A DNA stretch of 38,969 nt, taken from assembly GCA_027028545.1 (NCBI GenBank), contig JALVIT010000051.1:1-38969 (forward strand), read 5' to 3'. Source of the DNA: Desulfurococcales archaeon. Its GTDB lineage: Archaea; Thermoproteota; Thermoprotei_A; Sulfolobales; Desulfurococcaceae. The position numbers and the translations under genes are program-made. The notes under the pieces are model-generated. The model ran no database searches. It was not told where the DNA came from and saw only the letters and a list, made by a program, of their open reading frames with translations. This document shows, piece by piece, positions 20,839-33,100 of the stretch; the stretch's first letter is position 1; each line of letters starts with the position of its first letter.

Positions 20839-20993
20839 AGCATTATAAGGAATCCTGGAAATGGTGCAGACTCATTAGAATTTCCAGATGTTGTTGATCT
20901 AAGCGGGCCGTTATTCTTTGGATCGAGTAGTGTACCAGTATTTACATAAGGATTTTAAATAGCAAAAATAATAGTGAGGCTAGGGGGAGTAGG

Positions 20994-22109
20994 GTGAGCA
21001 CAGAAAATAGGATGTATAATAAGAGGATTTTTTATACAATACTAATAACATCCATCATAGTAACTGCATTCCTCGCTTCATATATTCTCCTAACTAATAG
21101 GGTATCGCATCAAAACCCCGTAGTTAGTCCTACAACTAAAACAACAACATATACTACACCACCAAATCTTATTACAAACAGACCATCTATTCCCAGGGTT
21201 TCGATGTTATATAAAACAGCATTCTCGGAACCTCTTAATCGGTTATCTACGCAACTTATCAATGGTTGTCTAGATATACCTAGAACATATAGGTATAGAT
21301 GTCTACCCGATATAGAGAAGTTGCTCTCAAGATATAGGATAGGAATAAATCTTAATAACCCCACCTCATTAGATGTATATCGTGTATTCCTTAGATATAA
21401 TGAATCGGTTATAGATTATGTGGCCTACTTTGGGAAGAATTATGATTATATCATGCTCAGTTTGAAGAATGGAGAACCATATAGCTTCTATAAAGTTTAT
21501 ACATGGGGGGAGTTCAATAATACTGTTAAGGGCTTTAACCCTGAAAAATACATGACTTACAGCATAAATTACGTGGCGGAACTATTATATAATACGACGG
21601 GGATAAACCTATCACACTATGGCGAACCATACATATTATACAAGAATCTATTTAGAAACATAAAGAGTGAAAGATATGGATACTTTAATGAAATATCATA
21701 TATGATTGGTTTCAAAATCGATGATCACGATGTACTTGTTGCTAGCAGTCCCCCTTATTTCAGGCTAAGTGTATATTTCTTTATCCAGTATAATGATAAA
21801 AACGTGATGGTCGGTTATAAAAGGAATCATAATCCTCCAGTTCTCAGAGATAACATACTTGAAGGGAAGAAATGTAGCTTCGATCTGAGTGGAACACTAG
21901 ATTCTATATTGAAATCGAAGATAATAAGATTAAATGTACTAGAGTCTAAGGATATATACTTCATAAAACCTCTAAAGGAAGACTTTTACTATGCACCGGG
22001 TCGGTTGGTTAAACTTACGGCTAGAACACCTTCCAGTAGCTATATGGTATTAGTATTATTTGACCTAAGTAGTTGTGCCTTATATGATTATGTAGCTGCA
22101 AGACAATAA
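20994..22109 (+). CDS. Membrane-anchored extracytoplasmic protein of unknown function
   Basis: N-terminal TM YKRIFYTILITSIIVTAFLASYILLT-like segment, Thr/Pro-rich linker, GTG start. Confidence 0.6.
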   Translation: MSTENRMYNKRIFYTILITSIIVTAFLASYILLTNRVSHQNPVVSPTTKTTTYTTPPNLITNRPSIPRVSMLYKTAFSEPLNRLSTQLINGCLDIPRTYRYRCLPDIEKLLSRYRIGINLNNPTSLDVYRVFLRYNESVIDYVAYFGKNYDYIMLSLKNGEPYSFYKVYTWGEFNNTVKGFNPEKYMTYSINYVAELLYNTTGINLSHYGEPYILYKNLFRNIKSERYGYFNEISYMIGFKIDDHDVLVASSPPYFRLSVYFFIQYNDKNVMVGYKRNHNPPVLRDNILEGKKCSFDLSGTLDSILKSKIIRLNVLESKDIYFIKPLKEDFYYAPGRLVKLTARTPSSSYMVLVLFDLSSCALYDYVAARQ

Positions 22110-22141
22110 CATTTGAATTGGGGTGGTTCATAATAAATAGG

Positions 22142-23584
22142 ATGATATACGTGTTGCTGATATTATTAGTAGTTATAGCTTCAACCAGTTTAACACAATT
22201 ATATGCTCAATGGAGCAGTGTCGTTAATGCTAGGATCCTGGCTGTATATCCATGGATGCAAACGCCCCATGGATTGTTTATCCAAGATCTAAACGGTGAT
22301 GGAGAGTATGAGTTAATCACCATGATCTATGGGCCTACCGGCATCTATACATTGGCTGTTATGGATCTAGTTAATGGTTATACCTATACTTATGATACGT
22401 TTCATCTATATAATGAAACACCCTATATAATATCCTATACTATATATAATAGGGAGATACTTGTTTTAATTCAAGCTTCCCAATATGACCCATTCCTCAA
22501 TTCAAGCACGATAATTATAAAGTTATTTGTTATTGGTATGAGGGATTCAAGACTTAATTTAATATATTCTAAAACATATCCTACAATCAGCCTTGATGGA
22601 ATGATAGTAACTGTATATAGTAATCCTATACCATCGATAAGTGTTGGAAAATATATTATTTTCAGGGGGTATCCATATAGTTTCATAGTAGATTCTGAAA
22701 ATGATTTCTCTATTGTTGAAAAGATACCTATGGTAACAAATAATGGTATAAGTATTCATCTGAATGAGAGATTAACATATCTTGAATCGAAACATATATT
22801 CGTAGTGTCATTAGGTGGATACATCATAAATATTACCGGGGATAATTTGAATATAATAAACATCACCGATTTTATAGTAGATGAATATGGAGATGGGAGA
22901 TATGGTGTGAAAAGTATAAGTATCAGGAGTGAGGCAATATCCTTCTTAGAGAACACCTTACTATACTCCGTATCCTATATTATAAGCAGTATTAAACCAT
23001 CCAATAACGAAGAGTTAATAAATAGAACAATTCTACTAACTATTAAGAATAACCATGTGATTAGAGATCTAAAACTACCGTCCACATATCGACCCATACT
23101 AGCTAGGAATGACATCATAATTATGGATATAGAAAATAATGGTGTAAAAATATTCAAATATAGAAACAACACACTCCATACACTATACAATATCAAGCTC
23201 AGAGAAGCTATTGAACCAGTAAATATTTTTAACAATGATACCAATAGAACATTATTATTCATCAGTACTCGTTATATCGTATTGATATGGATGTTTGGGG
23301 ATAATATTTCAGTTATTGAACTACCAACGAAAATATTTACTAATATGACCAACATATATCCTCAGTACTCCATATCTTATATTAGTAACGATCGTATGAT
23401 CATTTATACAATACATCATGAAATAAGACTTATAGGTCGTAAGGGCTCGGTTCGTGGCTATATAGTTGAGTATAGCCTAAATACAAATAAATTATATCTA
23501 TTAGACGAATGTATTTATACACCCATGCTCCTATTAGTATCTACTATGATAATAATGTATTTCTTAAAGAAAAGAATATCCTAG
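22142..23584 (+). CDS. Extracytoplasmic protein with N-terminal signal and C-terminal TM anchor; one FG-GAP/EF-hand-like motif
   Basis: MIYVLLILLVVIASTSLTQLYAQ signal; DLNGDGEYELI calcium-loop-like motif; C-terminal MLLLVSTMIIMYFLKKRIS. The track start at 22118 (TTG) is also possible. Confidence 0.6.
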   Translation: MIYVLLILLVVIASTSLTQLYAQWSSVVNARILAVYPWMQTPHGLFIQDLNGDGEYELITMIYGPTGIYTLAVMDLVNGYTYTYDTFHLYNETPYIISYTIYNREILVLIQASQYDPFLNSSTIIIKLFVIGMRDSRLNLIYSKTYPTISLDGMIVTVYSNPIPSISVGKYIIFRGYPYSFIVDSENDFSIVEKIPMVTNNGISIHLNERLTYLESKHIFVVSLGGYIINITGDNLNIINITDFIVDEYGDGRYGVKSISIRSEAISFLENTLLYSVSYIISSIKPSNNEELINRTILLTIKNNHVIRDLKLPSTYRPILARNDIIIMDIENNGVKIFKYRNNTLHTLYNIKLREAIEPVNIFNNDTNRTLLFISTRYIVLIWMFGDNISVIELPTKIFTNMTNIYPQYSISYISNDRMIIYTIHHEIRLIGRKGSVRGYIVEYSLNTNKLYLLDECIYTPMLLLVSTMIIMYFLKKRIS

Positions 23585-23689
23585 ACATCACCCGACTACT
23601 ATGGATTAACTTCTTATAGATATCTCCGGTATAGATGTATCAAAGACAGGGATTTAGGTGAAGATGCTTTACCCGATGAATATGTTAGA

Positions 23690-24013
23690 TTGTTGGTTGA
23701 GATTGGTATGGGTATTGATTTGATCGGTGAAGATGTTGAGCTTAGTGTTTTGAGGGCTATCGATGATATAGTTCATAGGGTCTGTATCCCCTACTTCCGT
23801 GAGAAGGGTATATCCTTTAGTGATGCTAGATTGATCATAGATATTTATACTCCTTATCCTGAAGGGGTTTCTGATGAAAGGGTATTATCGCATCTACCGG
23901 TTAAACCCGGTGATGCCGTTGTTAGGAAGCATCGTGGCGGTGCTATAGTCGAAACCCTTGGTAAAGGTGTTGTATCCATAGTTGCATTAACCATTATGAT
24001 CCCTAAACGATAA
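23690..24013 (+). CDS. Lin0512-like conserved protein
   Basis: VEIGMGIDLIGEDVELSVLRAIDDIVHRVCIP resembles the Lin0512 family N-terminus; TTG start. Confidence 0.5.
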   Translation: MLVEIGMGIDLIGEDVELSVLRAIDDIVHRVCIPYFREKGISFSDARLIIDIYTPYPEGVSDERVLSHLPVKPGDAVVRKHRGGAIVETLGKGVVSIVALTIMIPKR

Positions 24014-24176
24014 CCTATTAGAAACATGTGGAGTATGGGTTTGACCCTAAGCATCAAACCATATACTAATATAATATTACATCAACTAGGAGTATTAGAG
24101 GGGATTTGGAGACTCATAATAATGGGTCTCCGATCCTCTCACAGATAGAATCCGGGGTATATGGTGTATCAGAGAT

Positions 24177-27100
24177 ATGTCTAGTCTGGTCTCTAAAACA
24201 CTCTATATTATAGTCTTAATCCTTCTAATACTAAGTCTCACATCATCGATGGCATCAGCATATAATATTGAGGATTCCATGAGGGGAAGAATATATAGGT
24301 ACGATAAACTATTCCATAACTCCCTAGGCTGGAGTTTCGCACGGTTTAACAAGACTGTGCTCGATGCATTAATTAATGATGTTATACCCCCAAATGGTAG
24401 ACAGTATGACCCATATGTTGAGAAGCTGTTTTGGGAGGGATTTGTTCCTAGCGAGGCTTTCAACGGCTATTACTCCAAGCTATTGTTCGAGAAGCTGATC
24501 CCTGAAAACGTTAGTGATGGATACTATTACGAAATGTTTTGGAGATACATTATAGGTGAGGGGTTCCGGAAATACTTCATAGGTGAAGATGCGTCACCAA
24601 GGATAAGTATGGAGGGGTTCCAATACTACTATAATAAGTTATTCGGCGAGCTAATACCGGAGAACGTTAGTGATGGATACTACTACGAGATACTATTCTA
24701 TAAGCTATACTACTATAACATATGGAACTACCAGAAGATCCTAGCCTATACAGCCTACTATACACCATACAGCTATGTAGCGGGGATACTCACAAGGATC
24801 GATATGGAGAAATACCTACAATCGCTAAACACTACCGTTCCAAATAATGAACCGGTTATAGAGTCTAGCGAATGGGAGATACCTACTGGATGGCTATACG
24901 TTAAACTACTATCACCCTACGGACCCATTGAAGGAGCTACAGCGTCTATAATGACAGCATCATACTGTATGGGCTATGGTAGGTGTGGATGGTATTCGAT
25001 GGGCACGATAATGACGAATAGCAGTGGTGAGGCAATGATAAGGGTTCCAGCCGGCGAATACATGTTGAGGTTCTCTAATATAGTTTATGGTGAGACACAG
25101 ACAGTGGTGGTGAGAGCTAATGAGACGACAAACATCACACTATTACTGGGAGTAGTCAAAATAACACTATACGATATGGACGGTTATCCAATGACTGGTC
25201 TAAGCATAGACATCTATACACAAAATACGGGACCTACCGGAGAACCCGTTACGGGTTCAGAGATCAGTGTGGTCTCTCTGGGTAGTAATGGAACATTTAC
25301 GGGGTTCTTCATACCGGGAACATATATGGTTAAACCACTAGTCTACGGCCTCGGAGACTTCTACTTAACAGATATAGTCGCTGAACCAGGTGCTATTAGG
25401 ACGTATTTCTACACACTCGAAGCATTACAGGTGAACTTCATACCGCAACTACCTGTCTCAGTTACCGATCTCTATGTCTATATAGAGGTTAGATCAACGC
25501 TAAGCGGCTATGGCGAAACATATTATAGCGATGATAACGGAGTTGTAAACTTCTGGGTTAAACCCGGAACATATATTATAGAGATTAAGAGCATAAGCTC
25601 AGGCGGCTTATACTTCGGTTCATGGGTGTTTGGAGGACTAGTATATACTGTAAATGCCTATCCCAATGGACCTGTTAACGTCTACTATCAGCTCGGAGTC
25701 TTCGAGTATTCTCCGAGCGGTGTTATAGACTATACTCTTATACCATATGATGTATATGTGGTCCATGGATGGCCATTGATTAATGAGTCGGAATTCATCG
25801 ATACAGTTTATCTATTCCCAGGCGATAGGATCGCTTTACCTCCCGGATACTATGTATTTACACCGAGGCTTGGATACGGTTCTAAGAACTATAGTTTTGC
25901 AGTATATGCTACACCGACAACATATTATCAATACGTTGACACACTACCCGTGGGATACGTTAATGTTTCAACTATATATAACGGTTCTTTAGTCTACAAA
26001 ACATATGATATATTCTACCTTGATAACTATGTTAGAACTGGGTTCTCAGATACATTAATACCATTACTCCCCTACAACTACACTATACTAGTGAATAATA
26101 TCGGTTATCCAAACGTATACTACGCAAATATAACCAGTGGATCCATAACAACGATCACGATAAACCTTGGAAGAATACATGTTATAGCCAGATCATTTAA
26201 TGGTACAAAGCTTTCAGAACCCATACCAATATATCTATATGTATATAATGGTACAGACATATTATTCGATCAACTAGTTACATATACATGGACCAGTAAT
26301 GAGGAGGACTTCTTCGTCCTACCAGGTAGATATGCACTGGTAGTACCAGGTATAAACTTCTCCTACTACTGGTGGTTTAATGTTGGATATGGTGAGACTA
26401 TAGTAGACTTAAACGTTACAGAGGCAGGGATCATAAATGAGACGTTCAACCTTGGAAGACTTCTAGTCAATATATCGGTGTACGGACTACCTGAAGATAC
26501 GAGGGTTAGAACAGGCTACAACTACTTCGTATTAGCAGAGCAGGAATACTATAATGGAACACCATATATAGGGAGAAATATAGAAGAGTATTACTTCAGC
26601 TATGCGCCAACAAGCTTCCAGATAGAACTGACTAGAGGGACATATGCTGCATATATTGGAGAATACTATAATGGTGAATACCTACCATTTAATGGTACAA
26701 TAAGATACGATGTAACTATTAAGGAGAATGGTTTAACTGTTATAAACTATATGTTGAACCTCATAGAACTTCATCTAGTAGCTGGAAACTCTACACCAGT
26801 TATGGGTGAATACATCGACATATACCGTATCGTTGACGGCGAACTAGACTACTATGCTTATGTAAAGACAGATGTTAACGGTAAGGCATATCTAGCATTA
26901 CCTAATGGAACATATATGTTCAGTATATCGACTACGGAGGGAACACAGAACTTTGGTCCATTCAATATAACTCAGCCATACACGAATATAACACTGAGGT
27001 ATCCATCAGCACTAGTGAGGATCCATGGTGTTGGACCGAATGGTTATCCAGCAGGCGGTGTTTCTTTAAGAATAGTTCCAGAGGGATATTATTATGGCTA

Positions 27101-30100
27101 CTATGCTGAACTAGATCCTAGTGGTTATACAGAGATAATAATACCTGTAGGAAACTATACCGTAATTCCATCTCTAAGCTATCCCAATGGTATACCATTA
27201 ACCATTAATAGATCAGATGCTACAATTGACTTCTACATAAACTTCTCACTAGTTAGAGTCCACTTCAATATACCTGCTAGGAGAAGCATCTACCTATGCG
27301 TCTACCCGGAGGGAACCTATACGTATAACTCGAGATACCTAACCATCGACAACAACACAGTCTACTACCTATTCCTACTACCAGGAAACTATACGGTATT
27401 CCTACCAGGTTTGTCGACGAGCATACATACATGGAGCACCTATAGCTGGTTTGGATATGGTGCTGAAGAACATGTTGTTCTAGGAAACAACACGATCGTT
27501 GACATAGGCTTCACACTATCCATAATATCGTTCATGCTGAATACAAGCTATGATCCCGATAATGGTCTACACACATTACTCTTCGGATACGATCCATCAC
27601 AGCCCGATCCGTATATAGGATATATGGGTATGAGGTATCTAAGTAATTCATATGACGCTGTAGAATACATAGTAACCCCTGGAGTATACTCACTGATACT
27701 CCCAGGACCGCCCTTCGACTATGATTGGCTAAGTGATCACGGAGTGTATCTATGGGAGCTGGATGGTCTAGGATATTCATGGGTTATAAATGTGAGTGGA
27801 AGCGATGTTGTAAATATACCATTTACACCTGGCGCATTAATCCTGTACTATCCGGGGATTGGGTCAAGCCTCTACACAGAACAATATACTACAGCCAGCT
27901 ACCAGATCTACGTCTCTAATACTAGTACACTAGTTACTTCCGGAACCCTTAGTGAGGGTGAGTATTCGGTAATAGTATTGACGCCGGGCAACTACACGAT
28001 CATACATGGAGGTGTAGTAGAGGTATCATTAGCCCCTGGAGAGGCTAAGCTAGTGAATATAACACCTAGTGGTATATTGTTCAAACTACTTGGTCCGGAT
28101 GGTGAGCCTGTAACTGATACATATGTCTATCTTTATAGCCGTGACCTATCAACATATATAGGTTATGAGGTAACCGATGATAATGGTGTAGCCTACTTCG
28201 TAAACGTGAATCCCGGAGACTATGCGATCGTGTTGAAGGGATACAACTATTTCTACTCACCATATGATGCTAAATATTATGAGCGTAGAAGCCTAGGCTA
28301 TGGAGCGGTGATCAATGTATCATATGTTGAGGGATTAGTATCCTTAAACTATACGTTGTCGAGGATAGATGTGCATATTGATTCGGTTGAGGGAGATGTT
28401 TCAAGGGCACAGCTAATACTATACACACCCAGCTGGAACGTGTTAAAGGGTGAACTCACCGATAGCTCCGGTATGGCGCATTTCTACGTAACGCCTGGGA
28501 GCTATCTAGTTGTTATTAGGGGATTAGATTATGGTAGATATGACCACTACTATACGGGCTTCAGCTATTATCCATTATTCGGCTATGGAGAGGTGCTGGG
28601 TAATCTAACCATAGATAATGCATCGAGTGTATTACTGGAGGAGAGTTTGGGAACTATAAGTGTTAATATATCATCTATCGATGGAGAATATATTTATGGA
28701 ATCTATGTGCAACTATATGATTCAAACCTATACTACATTGTTGCTCACAGATACTACAACGGAGCACCAATATCCTTCCACATAACGGGTGGAAACTATA
28801 CAGTATTCTTCTCAATAGATGGTAAACCATACATCTACAGTGTCTACGTCGACTATGGAGGATATGAGGAAGTAGAACTAGTACTGACGAGAATATTTGT
28901 ATATGTAAAAGCGCCATTGGAGGATATTAGTCTAGCCGGGGTACGTGTGAGGATATACTATAATACGACAACACCTACGGGCGAATACTATCAGAAATAT
29001 ACCGATTCAACGGGATACGTGAGATTCTATGTTCCAATTAATATTAACGTGGTTGTAGCTGTTGCCTCGGGATATCTAGACTATAAAGTACTATATACTA
29101 ATACATCACACACAGTATACTTCACGGTATCCATACTAGTCGTGCATGCAGAATCATTCTATGGACCATTAGAAGATATTGGTTTCAACGTATATACTCT
29201 CGATTATACCTATTGGGACTACGAATCGACGAATTCAGAGGGTAATGCAGTATTCCTATTGACGAATGGAACATATATTGTAAAGTATGCATCATCATAC
29301 GGTTATGAGACTATAGGAGAATATCAGACACTAGTAGTTGTTGGATGGAATACTACAGTATATCATAACATATCCGTACCCATGCTGACGATAAATGTTG
29401 AGAGAGTAACTGGAGCGTCAGGGCTCCTAATATTGCATGTATATACTGGCACCACGTATAGGGATTCTCTATACATTTCTGGAGATGGTATGGATGTATT
29501 ATTCTTCCCTGGAACATATAGCTTATTAACATCTAGGTATAGCAACGGCAGGGATACAAACTATACATTCACGATAGAATTCGGGGAACATTTACAGGTT
29601 CTATACAAGCTGAGCGGCTTGTTATTTAGATTACTGAAGCCAAACGGTGAACCATTAAACTACATGGAGGATGAACAGCATCAAAACAGACCCTTCGTAT
29701 ACCTATATACCGTTGAGGATTCAACACTATACTATTCAAACACAGGCTATCTCAACACCAGTGGAGAGGTGTTCTTCACTGCACTACTGAATGGTACATA
29801 TGTTGTCAGAATGCCGGGATACTATAGCTACTACGGTATACCGAGGGATCTAGAGGTAAATGTTACATCGGATAGCATGGCATTATATGAATACACCATC
29901 GGTGGATTAAAGATAAAACTTGTTGGGAACACGGATGTATCCAATAGATACATTATGCTATATGGAATTGTAGACTCCTCAGAGTATTATCTTGGAACAT
30001 GGTATACTGATAGTAATGGAGAGGTCATAGTATACTTAACCGGTGGAACATATGCAGCATATATAGAGAATCTGGGAACAGTTTATGGATTGGAGGTTGT

Positions 30101-33100
30101 GGATGGAGAATGGCTGAATAGATCATACACTCTATCACCAGTAGATCTAGCAGTAGTATCCGTATCATGGACGCCGAGTAATCCAACCGATGGAGACACA
30201 ATGCTTGTATCAGCCAATATAACTAATTACGGACCTGGACACGCATTATCAGACTTCACCGTAAAGTTCTATCTAAACGGCACACTAGAATACACCGCTA
30301 TAGTGCACGGACTACTAGCAGGATACTATACAGTTGTGACAGCACCATTAACAGCCATGGCTGGCACGGATGAGGTTAGAGTCGTAGTAGATGAGGAGGA
30401 GTCTCAGGTTGATGAGAATAGGAGTAATAATGAGATGACGGTATACATACCGGTGTTAAAGCCCGATCTAACTGTTAGCATAGTGAACTTTACCGGAACA
30501 CTCCTCGATGGTGGAACGGTTACGGTTAATATCAATGTGACGAATCTAGGACCTGGAGCCATTAATCATAGATTCAGCGTAAACATATTCTACGATGGAA
30601 AACTCGTATCGACAATATACATTGATAGGCTTGGAGTTAATGAATCAGTTATAGTATCTAGAGAATTCGAAGCACTAGGTGGGGATAGAACTGTTCAGGC
30701 AGTAGTGGATCCCGAGAATGAGGTGCCGGAGATTCGTGAGGATAATAATGTTGATTCAAAGACTCTAAGCATACCAGCACCAGACCTAGCCGTGATAGAT
30801 GCTGTCCTCTCAGCACCTACAATGGTTGATGGAGAGATAGCGATCCTAAACGTTACATTGAGGAATCTCGGAGCTACAACACTAAACTCCTTCACCGTAA
30901 GGCTATATATAGATGGAGAATATATGGCTCTAAACTATATATCGGGAATGGAGAACAATAGTGAGGTAAACATTCTATTCTACCTAGTATTAAAGGGTGG
31001 AACACACACCTACACGATAAAGGTTGATGCTGAGGAATATGTCGGCGATCTAAATAGGGCAAACAACATATTTACAGACTCCTACACAATACCAGCACCA
31101 GACCTAGCCGTTATGGGTGTAGTCTTCCAGCCGGAAACACCCGGCTCTGGCGAACTAATCACAGTAACCATAAATGTCACAAACATCGGTGTAGGAGCTA
31201 CTAAGGCTAACTATGCTGTAGAGCTACGCGTGGATGGAAAAGTTAAAGCTACACAATACATAACTGAAGACATGGATCCGGGTGAAACAGTTACAGTAAT
31301 ACACCAATTCACATTGACTGGTGGAACACATGAGGTGAAAATAATTGTTGATCCAAACAAATTCGTCGGAGATGTCAATAGAGCAAACAACATCTACGTT
31401 AAGAATATAACGGTGCTCTACAGCGACCTAGAAGTAGTAAATGTAACCATAGAGCCGGGACCATACTACAACCTAGAGGACAAGAACCTAACCATAACCA
31501 TTAGGAATAATGGACCCGGACTAATCAATACAACATTCTACGTATCGATCTTCGACAACGATGAATTCATAGAACAGATACCGGTGCATGGACTCGGTGT
31601 AAACGACACCATAACGCTATATACAACGATAACGATGAAGACAGGGCTACGCAACATAACAGTTATAGCTGATGACCACTACCAGAGACTAATAGGGTCA
31701 AAATACATATATGGACACCACAGTGAAATACCAGATCCATTCCGTTCCAATAATGTATACTCGATAACCGTGAACGTATTAGGGCCCGACCTATCAGTCA
31801 TAAGTGCAGAGACAATACCAACACAGCCAAATGCATGGGAGGACTTCTACATTAACATAACAGTTACGAATAACGGAGATACACCGAGTACTGAGGTATT
31901 CCTAATAGTTGATGTTGGAACAAATAGATTCATAGATTCGGTATCAGCACTAGATCCAAACGAGACCGTCTCAGTACTAGTACCTATCAAAGGTGTTGAA
32001 CCTGGAACATATAATGTACACGTAGTTGTCAACCCATTCAAGGAGATAGAGGAGTACAACTATGCTGATAACGAGTACTCATTCACACTGATAGTTCCAG
32101 CACCCGATCTAACAATAACAAACGTAGTACCATTATCGCCAATGACCCCTCTGAATCCAGGAGATAGATTCACCGTTAACATTACGGTTAAGAATCTAGG
32201 AGCTGGATTTAGAAGGGATGTACGTATTGAAGCATACTCAGCTGCAGGATCATCTATTGGAACAGGATATATCTTTGGAGGTATGAGCTCCAGCGAGGAG
32301 ATCAACTTAACGCTGGAACTGGTGGCTGTACCGCCAAGTCTTAGAGGGGTAGTTATAGTAGTTGATCCAACGGATGAGATCTATGAGCTGGATGAAACAA
32401 ATAATAAGATGGTGTTCAATGGACCTAGAGTTAATGCATTACTCCTAGGTGCCACAAGCTATGACCTTATAAGGATCTATCGTGAAGACTTCAATATTAC
32501 ACTGACAAATATAGGATCTACAACCTTAAACCTGACAAATATAGTGTTTAATTCATCCCTAGCAACAATAGTATCCATCACAGATACGGTATTATCACCT
32601 GGTGAATCTGCTAATGTGTTAATACATGTATCTACAAGTAATGTAGCTGGAATAGGGTTCGCAGCGGAATTCATAGTTGAGACAAATACTACATTTAACA
32701 TATCAAGCGATATAACAGTAAGAGTCCATGATATCGAAGATCTATTCAGTCTAAACATATACGATACTGAATTGGTAGGGGGTGTTATCAATACAAGCCT
32801 TGGCGCAGTCGAACACCTAGGATTATATCCATCATACTCGACGATACTGGGTGTTAATGGGTTAAACGTTGAATTATCCGGTAATGGGACAATATTTGTA
32901 TCTGAGACAAGCTTCCTATTATCTCGTGAGAGGAGTCTACTCCTAGACTTTAGAAACTCGTCGATAGCTGAGGGGCACTATGTATTAGTATTCAATGTAT
33001 CTGCACCCGGAATACCATATTATAAGACATATATGATACATGTATATGTTAGCAGGGATCCGTATCTGACAATACTATCACCGTCATCGATGAATGTAAC

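Noticed and set aside
20706-20897. Plus-strand 63-aa ORF overlapping the end of the 20029 gene
   Set aside because: Out-of-frame overlap with a clear coding frame; no motif, no plausible independent start signal.
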